Shown: positions 56,682 through 64,000 of the stretch, piece after piece
How the letters are laid out: every line of letters begins with the position of its first letter
How positions within the stretch are numbered: the stretch's first letter is position 1
Source of the DNA: Amycolatopsis sp. CA-128772
GTDB taxonomy: Bacteria; Actinomycetota; Actinomycetes; Mycobacteriales; Pseudonocardiaceae
Assembly (NCBI RefSeq): GCF_002904295.1
Contig: NZ_PPHG01000082.1
Coordinates: forward strand, 1 to 64,000
DNA: 64,000 nucleotides
Direction of reading: 5' to 3'
The notes under the pieces: model-generated
Seen by the model: the letters and a program-made list of their open reading frames with translations, nothing else
The model's database searches: none
What the model was told of the DNA's origin: nothing
Made by a program: the position numbers and the translations under genes

Positions 56682-58147
56682 ACACCCCGCTCCGCAAGGT
56701 CGGCATGGCGATGCTCGTGATGGTCGTCCTGCTGCTGGCCAACGCCACCTACATCCAGGTGGTGAAGGCCGACGACTACCGCACCGACTCCCGCAACGCG
56801 CGCGTGCTCTACGACGAGTTCGCCCGCCAGCGCGGCAAGATCGTGTCGCAGGCCAACGGCGAGGTGCTGGCCGGCATCAACCCGTCGAACGACAAGTACA
56901 AGTACATCCGCACCTACGCCGACGGCCCGATGTACGCGCCGGTCACCGGCTACTACTCGATCAACTACGGCGCCGGCGGCCTGGAGCGCGCCGAGGACGA
57001 CGTCCTCAACGGCTCCGACCCGCGGCTGTTCGTGCGGCGGCTGTCGGACATGGTCACCGGCCGCGACCCGAGCGGCGGCAACGTCCGGCTGACCATCGAC
57101 CCGGCCGTGCAGAAGGCCGCGTACGACCTGATGACGCAGAAGGGCTACACCGGCGCCGTCGTCGCGATGGAGCCGAGCACCGGGCGGATCCTGGCGATGG
57201 TCTCGACGCCGTCGTACGACCCGAACCAGCTCGCTTCGCACACGTCGAAGGCGCAGACCGACGCCTGGAACGCGAACAACAAGGACCCGAAGAAGCCCAT
57301 GCTGAACCGGGCGATCTCGGAGACCTACCCGCCGGGGTCGACGTTCAAGCTGGTCACCGCGGCGGCCGCGCTCGAAGACGGCAAGGGCCCGGACACCCAG
57401 GTCAACCCGGCGCCGAACACGAAGCTGCCGAACACGAGCATCACGCTCGAGAACTACGCGGGCCAGCCGTGCCCCGGCACCACCTTCAAGGACGCGCTCG
57501 CGCACTCGTGCAACGTGCCCTTCGCCGAGTTCGCCGGCCAGCTCGGCGCGGACAAGATGAAGAAGACGGCGGCGAACTTCGGCATCGGGCAGACCGACCT
57601 GACCGTGCCGATGAAGGTCGCCCCGTCGACGGTCGGCCCGCTCGACTCGCAGGGCGCGCTCTACCAGAGCGGCATCGGCCAGCGCGACGTCCGGATCACG
57701 CCGCTGCAGGACTGCCTGCTCGCGGCCACCGTGGCCAACGGCGGGATGGCGATGAAGCCACAGCTGGTGCAGTCGGTGCTGGCGCCGGACCTGTCGACCA
57801 TCGAGGACTACAGCCCCAACGAACTCACTGGCACCCCCGCGCTGTCGGCGTCGAACGCGGCCATTCTCAAGGACATGATGATCGCTTCCGAGGGTTTCAC
57901 CGCCGGCGGCGGTAAGCGCGCGGACATCCAGATCGCGTCGAAGACCGGCACCGCCGAGCACGGCACGGACTCCAAGAACACCGCCCCGCACGCGTGGTAC
58001 ACCGCCTTCGCACCGGCGAACGACCCGAAGATTGCGGTCGCCGTGATCGTCGAGAACGGCGGCGACCGCGGGCTGGCCGCGACGGGCGGCAAGGTCGCCT
58101 CGGAAATCGGCCGCGCGGCGATCAACGCCAGGCTCGGGGGTGGATAG
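56678..58147 (+). CDS. pbpA: Class B penicillin-binding protein PbpA
   Basis: A 489-residue peptidoglycan transpeptidase. One N-terminal membrane helix (residues 8-28, VGMAMLVMVVLLLANATYIQV) anchors it outside the membrane. The catalytic motifs are S-x-x-K with Ser221 in PPGSTFK, SCN at about 277-279 and KTGTAE at 422-427. It cross-links glycan made by RodA and is targeted by beta-lactams. In mycobacteria PbpA is phosphorylated by PknB. ATG at 56678 overlaps the rodA stop. Confidence 0.95.
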   Translation: MNTPLRKVGMAMLVMVVLLLANATYIQVVKADDYRTDSRNARVLYDEFARQRGKIVSQANGEVLAGINPSNDKYKYIRTYADGPMYAPVTGYYSINYGAGGLERAEDDVLNGSDPRLFVRRLSDMVTGRDPSGGNVRLTIDPAVQKAAYDLMTQKGYTGAVVAMEPSTGRILAMVSTPSYDPNQLASHTSKAQTDAWNANNKDPKKPMLNRAISETYPPGSTFKLVTAAAALEDGKGPDTQVNPAPNTKLPNTSITLENYAGQPCPGTTFKDALAHSCNVPFAEFAGQLGADKMKKTAANFGIGQTDLTVPMKVAPSTVGPLDSQGALYQSGIGQRDVRITPLQDCLLAATVANGGMAMKPQLVQSVLAPDLSTIEDYSPNELTGTPALSASNAAILKDMMIASEGFTAGGGKRADIQIASKTGTAEHGTDSKNTAPHAWYTAFAPANDPKIAVAVIVENGGDRGLAATGGKVASEIGRAAINARLGGG

Positions 58148-58150
58148 CGC

Positions 58151-59487
58151 ATGCTGTCCTCCGGCCAGCTGCTGGCCGATCGTTACAAGCTGACGAGCCG
58201 GATCGCCGTCGGCGGGATGGGCGAGGTCTGGCAGGCCAGCGACACCCGGCTGGACCGGACCGTGGCCGTCAAGATCCTCAAAGCCGAGCTCTCCGGCGAC
58301 GCCGAGTTCCTCCACCGCTTCCGCACGGAAGCACGGATGACGGCGTCCCTGAACCACCCCGGCATCGCCGCGGTGCACGACTACGGCGAGACCATCTTCG
58401 ACGGCGACCTGTCGATCGCGTACCTGGTGATGGAGCTCGTCGACGGTGACCCGCTGGCCGGGTTGCTGGCCAAGCACGGGCGGCTGTCGGCGGAGTTCAC
58501 GCTCGACATGCTCGAGCAGGCGGGCAACGCGCTGCAGGCCGCGCACAACCACGGCCTGGTCCACCGCGACGTCAAACCGGGCAACATCCTGGTGACGTCG
58601 GCGGGCCAGGTGAAGATCACCGACTTCGGCGTCGCGAAGGCGGCCGACGCGGCTCCGGTCACCCGGTCCGGCATGGTCATGGGGACAGCGCACTACATCG
58701 CGCCGGAGCAGGCGCTCGGGCAGCCGGCCGAGCCGGCGTCCGACGTCTACTCGCTGGCGGTGTGCGGCTACGAGTGCCTCGCCGGGCACCGGCCGTTCCT
58801 GTCCGAGAACGCCGTGACGGTCGCGATGATGCACATCCGCGACATTCCGCCGCCGCTGCCGCCGGACGTGCCGCCCGCGGCGCGCGCGGTGATCGAGGCG
58901 ACCCTGGTCAAGGACCCGCGGCAGCGCTACAACAACGGCGGCGAGTTCGCCTCCGCCGTCGCCGCGGTCCGCGCCGGGCTGCCGCTGCCGACGCCGTCCG
59001 GGCTGGTCAACGCCACCTACACGACGGGCCAGCAGCCGGCCGTGCCGCAGCAGGTGCCGCAGCCGCCCCCGTCGATGCCGGTGCCGATCCCGCCGCAGCA
59101 GCTGCCCCCGCCGCAGCAGCTGCCGATGGGTCCGCCGTCCCCCGCGATGAACCCGATGATCGCCATCGGCCCGCCGTCCCGGCCGGCCCCGCGGCAGGTC
59201 ATGCTGCCGGCCGCCCGGAAGAAGACGCAGTGGGGCTGGTGGGCGCTTCTCGCCGCGATCCTGCTCGTTGTCCTGGTGGCGGGGATCGTGCTGGTGGCGA
59301 AGATGCTGGGCGGCGGCAACGGCTCACCGCCGCACACCGGCCAGCCGCAGAGCGCGGTGGTCCCGGGCAGACAGGTGCCCGCGGAACAGTCCGCCATCAG
59401 CTACCCGGTGGACCCGCCCGGCACGACCGACGATGGCCGGCAAGGCATCATGACCACACCTTGGACGGAATGGAACGGCACCCAGAG

Positions 59488-59491
<4 letters not shown>
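58151..59491 (+). CDS. pknA: Ser/Thr protein kinase PknA
   Basis: A 446-residue Hanks-type kinase. Gly loop IAVGGMGEVWQA, ATP Lys41 in VAVKILK, catalytic Asp140 in VHRDVKPGN, DFG at 158-160 and GTAHYIAPEQ activation segment end. A Pro/Gln-rich juxtamembrane part (about 290-360) leads to a membrane helix at about 360-385 (WALLAAILLVVLVAGIVLVAKM) and a short extracellular tail without PASTA domains. It phosphorylates division and wall-synthesis proteins together with PknB; stop and pknB start overlap. Confidence 0.95.
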
Positions 59492-61460
<1,969 letters not shown>

Positions 61461-61464
<4 letters not shown>

Positions 61465-61526
61465 CTGATCGGCAACTGATCGGCAACTGACTGCCAACTG
61501 ATCGGCAACTGATCGGCAACTGAAGG
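61461..61526 (+). repeat. Six 11-base tandem repeats at the end of pknB
   Basis: Six head-to-tail units of GCAACTGATCG or close variants start at 61461, 61472, 61483, 61494, 61505 and 61516. The period equals one helical turn, so each unit shows the same face. The pknB stop codon is in the first unit and the array ends at the terminator. Confidence 0.85.
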
Positions 61527-61555
61527 GCCCGTACGGTTCGCCGTGCGGGCCTTTT
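61523..61555. terminator. Terminator of the fhaA-pknB operon
   Basis: AAGGGCCCGTACGG (61523-61536) pairs with CCGTGCGGGCCTTTT (61541-61555) around a TTCG tetraloop, with one G-T pair and a T tract. It lies between pknB and the minus-strand gene ending at 61555, so it may work in both directions. Confidence 0.75.
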
Positions 61556-61818
61556 CAGTTGTCGAGCCAGCGCAGTTCGACGTCCCCGACCCGGCGCTGG
61601 ACGCGCAGCAGCCGTTCCGCGGTATCGGACGAATGAATCGAGTGCTGCCCGCTGTACCGGAAGAGGGCGCCGCCGCCGTGTTGCAGCTCGATGCCCCAGC
61701 CGATCAGGGGTGCGCCGTCGAGGTGGTGTGCCGTCCCGAAAACCGTGAACAGCCTGGGCTTTCCGGCCAGGGCCAGCTCCTCGATCACGCGCTGGTACGG
61801 TGTGCGGTCAGTGCTCAT
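61555..61818 (-). CDS. Small hypothetical protein
   Basis: An 87-residue protein of unknown function. It has a helix (TPYQRVIEELALAGK) followed by an alternating beta pattern (RLFTVFGTAHHLDGAPLIGWGIELQHGGGALFRYSGQHSIHSSDTAERLLRVQRRVGDVELRWLD). It is soluble with two adjacent histidines. It is divergent from the XRE-DUF5753 gene at 61871, with only 52 bases between, so the two share a promoter region. It may be a companion of that regulator. Confidence 0.65.
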   Translation of the reverse strand: MSTDRTPYQRVIEELALAGKPRLFTVFGTAHHLDGAPLIGWGIELQHGGGALFRYSGQHSIHSSDTAERLLRVQRRVGDVELRWLDN

Positions 61819-61870
61819 GGAAAGACCTTACCGAGAAACTTTCTCCTTAAGCAACTGGTAGTGTCTGCGC

Positions 61871-62737
61871 ATGCACATCCCGTCGGATCCCGAACTGCTG
61901 AAGACGCAGCTGGGCATCGAGCTGCGCCGGCTGCGTGAAGAGGCCGGATTCACCGCGTTGGAGGCGTGCGCGGCGATCAACGCGCACACGCCGAAGCTCT
62001 CGAAGCTGGAGAACGGCAACCAGACGGCGGACCCGGAGGACATCCGCAAGCTGGCCGAGTTCTACCGGGCGACGCCGGAGCAGCGCGACTACCTGGTGGC
62101 GCTGGCCGAGGCCCAGCCGAAACGACGCCGGCGCCGGAAGGCGGCCGAGCGCGACGCGGTGCCGGACTGGTTCCGCCGGTTCTTGGCGCTCGAATGGGAC
62201 GCGACGGAGATCCGCACCTACCAGATCGACTTGATCCCCGGTCTGCTCCAGATCGAGGACTACGCGCGGTCGAACATCCTCGCCTGGGAACCGGAAGTCG
62301 ACGAGCGGATCGTGGACAAGCAGGTGACCACCCGACTCGAACGGCAGGTCGCCTTGCGGCGCAACGGCCGCCCGTCACTGCGCCTCGATGTGGTGTTGAG
62401 CGAGGCGGCATTGCGCCGGGTTCAGGGCAGCCACGCCATCATGCGGGCGCAGTTGCAGCACCTGGTCGCAGCGTCGAAGCGGCCCAATATCACCATCCGC
62501 GTGCTGCCGTTCGCAGTTCCCGACCGCATCGCGATGCCCTCGTCCTTCTCGCTCTTCCGCCTGCAGGAGCAGAACTTTTCGACCGTCTACCTCGAAGACC
62601 TGTTCGGCGCGACCTACCTCAAGGAGCCGGACGAGTTCACCAAGTACAGCGTCGTTTACGGCCGCCTGCGGGATGCCGCACTGGACCCGGAAGCGTCTCG
62701 CAAGTTCATCGCTAAGGTGGCAGAGTCCTATAAGTAG
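61871..62737 (+). CDS. XRE family regulator with DUF5753 (Scr1-type)
   Basis: A 288-residue protein. The N-terminal XRE helix-turn-helix is IELRRLREEAGFTALEACAAINAHTPKLSKLENGNQTADPEDIRKLAEFY. The DUF5753 domain (about residues 95-280) has WDATEIRTYQIDLIPGLLQIEDYARSNIL, VLSEAALRRVQG and RPNITIRVLPFAVPD. Together with the DUF397 protein encoded next it forms a pair found in many copies in actinomycetes (BldB/WhiJ- or Scr1-like). Such pairs act as antagonists in developmental control or as toxin-antitoxin-like modules. Confidence 0.92.
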   Translation: MHIPSDPELLKTQLGIELRRLREEAGFTALEACAAINAHTPKLSKLENGNQTADPEDIRKLAEFYRATPEQRDYLVALAEAQPKRRRRRKAAERDAVPDWFRRFLALEWDATEIRTYQIDLIPGLLQIEDYARSNILAWEPEVDERIVDKQVTTRLERQVALRRNGRPSLRLDVVLSEAALRRVQGSHAIMRAQLQHLVAASKRPNITIRVLPFAVPDRIAMPSSFSLFRLQEQNFSTVYLEDLFGATYLKEPDEFTKYSVVYGRLRDAALDPEASRKFIAKVAESYK

Positions 62738-62760
62738 AGCGCCACCTGAAGGGGTGTGTG

Positions 62761-62973
62761 ATGACAGCCCCCGAGTCCCCGATCTGGTTCAAGAGCAGCT
62801 ACAGCGGAAGCAACGGCGGCGACTGTGTCGAAGTCGCCTTCACCGGTCCCGCCGTGGGCATCCGTGACACCAAAGCCCGCGCGGCCGGCCAGCTCACCGT
62901 CTCCGGCCCGGCGTGGGATGCCCTGCTGGGTCACGCTTTGTCGAGGAACCCCCGCACGGCACCGAGCACCTGA
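62761..62973 (+). CDS. DUF397 domain-containing protein
   Basis: A 70-residue DUF397 protein: WFKSSYSGSNGGDCVEVAF, VGIRDTKARAAGQLTVSGPAWDALL is the standard pattern. Partner of the XRE-DUF5753 regulator 23 bases upstream. GAAGGGG precedes the ATG at 62761. The 3' end overlaps the end of the convergent gene at 62931 by 43 bases, so antisense overlap of the two mRNAs is expected. Confidence 0.92.
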   Translation: MTAPESPIWFKSSYSGSNGGDCVEVAFTGPAVGIRDTKARAAGQLTVSGPAWDALLGHALSRNPRTAPST

Positions 62974-63245
62974 TCGGCATCGCTCGCGGCACCGCAGTCG
63001 AGCTCCAGCTCCTCGGCGGCGCCCGAGCGCTTCACTTTCAGGGACACGCTCCCCGCCCCACGCGTCAGCCACGCGAAGAGCGACCGGCAGAACACCCCGG
63101 CGGAGTTGCTCGACACCCCGACCACGACGGCGTCGAAGACCTGGACCCGGCCGCGGAGCTCGGCTTCGCCGCGCAACCAGGCGGCGAGCTCCGGAAGCTC
63201 GCGGTCGGAGTTTGGCACGGTGATCGCAACGATCCCAGCCGTCAC
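62931..63245 (-). CDS. Effector-associated constant component (EACC1)-like protein
   Basis: A 104-residue protein resembling the EACC1 family: ITVPNSDRELPELAAWLRGEAELRGRVQVFDAVVVGVSSNSAGVFCRSLFAWLTRGAGSVSLKVKRSGAAEELELDCGAASDADQVLGAVRGFL. The LxxWLxxxxELRGRV start, mid-domain helix ending WL and closing V(K/T)VKR strand are its hallmarks. EACC1 proteins accompany peptidase or other effectors in actinobacterial conflict systems. No effector gene is seen within the window. I chose the GTG at 63245 with AAGGGAG upstream over the ATG at 63260. Confidence 0.6.
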   Translation of the reverse strand: MTAGIVAITVPNSDRELPELAAWLRGEAELRGRVQVFDAVVVGVSSNSAGVFCRSLFAWLTRGAGSVSLKVKRSGAAEELELDCGAASDADQVLGAVRGFLDKA

Positions 63246-63345
63246 CCGGTCTCCCTTCACCCAGAACCGGAGAGGACACGAACCTTAGTCGTGTTCGTGG
63301 TCTCCCCGGAAGCCCGGGCCGAAATTTGAATACTGCAATTTGCAG

Positions 63346-63987
63346 TCAGGAGCGTCGGCGAACCAGCGCCGAAACGGCGAAGAAGCTGGCGGCCAGCATC
63401 GCCACCGACGTCACCAGGGCCAGCACCAGCGGGGCGCCGACCGGTTCGTCGTCGGTCAGGGCGTGCAGCAGCGGGTGGACCAGCGGGATCTTCGCCAGCA
63501 GCACCACCACGAGCGTGATCACCGCCGCGAGCACCGTCCAGCCGACGCGCTGCACCAGCAGCCGCGAGCACGGCAGCGCGATCGCGATTCCCAGCAGCGC
63601 GCACGCGAGGTGCGCCGGCAACCCGATCCCGAGCTCCGCCGGATGGAACTTGGACGCCTTGATCGCCGACCACACCTCGGTGATCACGGTGAGGACCAGG
63701 GAGCAGGCCAGCACCGTCAGCACCGCGCCGGTGATCATCCGCCGCCACTGCCGGGCGTGGCTCAACGTCACCAGGCGCTGCACCGGGTCCTCGATGTCGA
63801 GCAGGGCGATCGTCAGCCAGCACGACACGACCAGCAACCCGCCGGCGCTCACGCCGAACAGCGGCAACGGCGGCGAATTCGGGTCGGCGTAGAGGATCAC
63901 GCAGAGCGCGAGGTACGCCAGCAGGGCCGGCAGGTATCGCTGGGAATGCCCGAGCAGCGTCAGGTAGTACCGCGTCAGGGCGAGCAC
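63346..63987 (-). CDS. Hypothetical membrane protein, ABC-2 type permease-like
   Basis: A 213-residue protein with about six membrane helices (YLPALLAYLALCVILYA, GVSAGGLLVVSCWLTIALLDI, MITGAVLTVLACSLVLTVITEV, LPAHLACALLGIAIALPC, VGWTVLAAVITLVVVLLA, APLVLALVTSVAMLAASFFAV). The loop EDPVQRLVTLSHARQWRRM is reminiscent of ABC-2 type permease partners. An ATPase gene would be expected upstream beyond the right edge. GGGAGG precedes the GTG at 63987, so the gene is probably complete. It lies 100 bases upstream of the EACC1-like gene on the same strand. Confidence 0.65.
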   Translation of the reverse strand: MLALTRYYLTLLGHSQRYLPALLAYLALCVILYADPNSPPLPLFGVSAGGLLVVSCWLTIALLDIEDPVQRLVTLSHARQWRRMITGAVLTVLACSLVLTVITEVWSAIKASKFHPAELGIGLPAHLACALLGIAIALPCSRLLVQRVGWTVLAAVITLVVVLLAKIPLVHPLLHALTDDEPVGAPLVLALVTSVAMLAASFFAVSALVRRRS

Positions 63988-64000
63988 GGCGCCACCTCCC

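Noticed and set aside
55436..58147. Open frame that would fuse an N-terminal extension to PbpA
   Set aside because: The first 414 codons read the rodA gene out of frame; PbpA starts at its own ATG at 56678 overlapping the rodA stop.

Overview
The window looks like a chromosomal segment of a high-GC actinomycete of the family Pseudonocardiaceae, most probably Amycolatopsis or a close relative. The evidence is the very strong G/C preference at third codon positions, the GTG and ATG starts preceded by GGAGG-type ribosome sites, the XRE-DUF5753/DUF397 pair, the YcnI-CopC-CopD set, and the fhaA-fhaB-pstP-rodA-pbpA-pknA-pknB cluster, which in actinobacteria lies close to the replication origin. The species call is inference; no rRNA is present to check it.

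Layout. 1-1.1 kb: an IS110-family transposase cut by the window edge, with a structured non-coding leader that may encode its bridge RNA. 1.2-9.4 kb: mixed housekeeping and accessory genes (gamma-glutamyltransferase-like enzyme, VOC protein, UDP-glucose dehydrogenase, SDR, methyltransferase, PadR regulator, a RecB-like/RNase H-like nuclease, a small DUF6474-like protein). 9.6-13.1 kb: a four-gene quaternary-amine (glycine betaine type) ABC importer. 13.4-16.4 kb: a copper-linked membrane/secreted cluster. 16.6-20.0 kb: a phosphotransferase, an XRE-TPR regulator and two small unknown genes. 20.4-23.8 kb: a beta-glucoside locus (MFS transporter, GH1 beta-glucosidase, divergent TetR). 23.8-25.7 kb: a decayed island with an IS481 remnant, an internally deleted IS256 element with intact ends, three DnaA-box-like sites and a frameshifted small gene. 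25.7-34.3 kb: PLP aldolase, arabinonolactone oxidase (carrying a parS-like site), PRPP synthetase paralogue, two CitE-type lyases, and an ECF sigma factor with a membrane partner.

34.4-42.6 kb is a tight eight-gene operon (dipeptide/oligopeptide-type ABC importer, aldehyde dehydrogenase, SDR, amidase) transcribed divergently from a FadR-type regulator across a perfect TGGT-N3-ACCA operator; it reads as an uptake-and-catabolism unit for an unknown amide- or aldehyde-yielding compound. 43.5-51.6 kb: patatin-like lipase, class F sortase with a Thr-rich secreted partner, a trans-sulfuration PLP enzyme, a large secreted penicillin-acylase-like enzyme with a discoidin domain, an FKBP isomerase and a secreted trypsin-like protease. 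51.8 kb: tRNA-Leu(CAG).

52.0-61.5 kb: the phosphorylation and cell-shape operon, in which FHA proteins (FhaA, FhaB), PP2C phosphatase PstP, RodA polymerase, PbpA transpeptidase and Ser/Thr kinases PknA and PknB are co-transcribed with stop/start overlaps. PknB senses cell-wall fragments through PASTA domains and FHA proteins read phospho-threonine. 61.5-64 kb: a small protein, an XRE-DUF5753/DUF397 pair, an EACC1-like protein and a membrane protein.

The points most worth checking are the parS-like site embedded in coding sequence with anomalous codons, the DnaA-box cluster, a recurrent TCC-NNT-GTG-GAC sequence context in coding DNA, the candidate IS110 bridge-RNA leader, a repeat hairpin with a compensatory base change, and the FadR-controlled catabolic operon.
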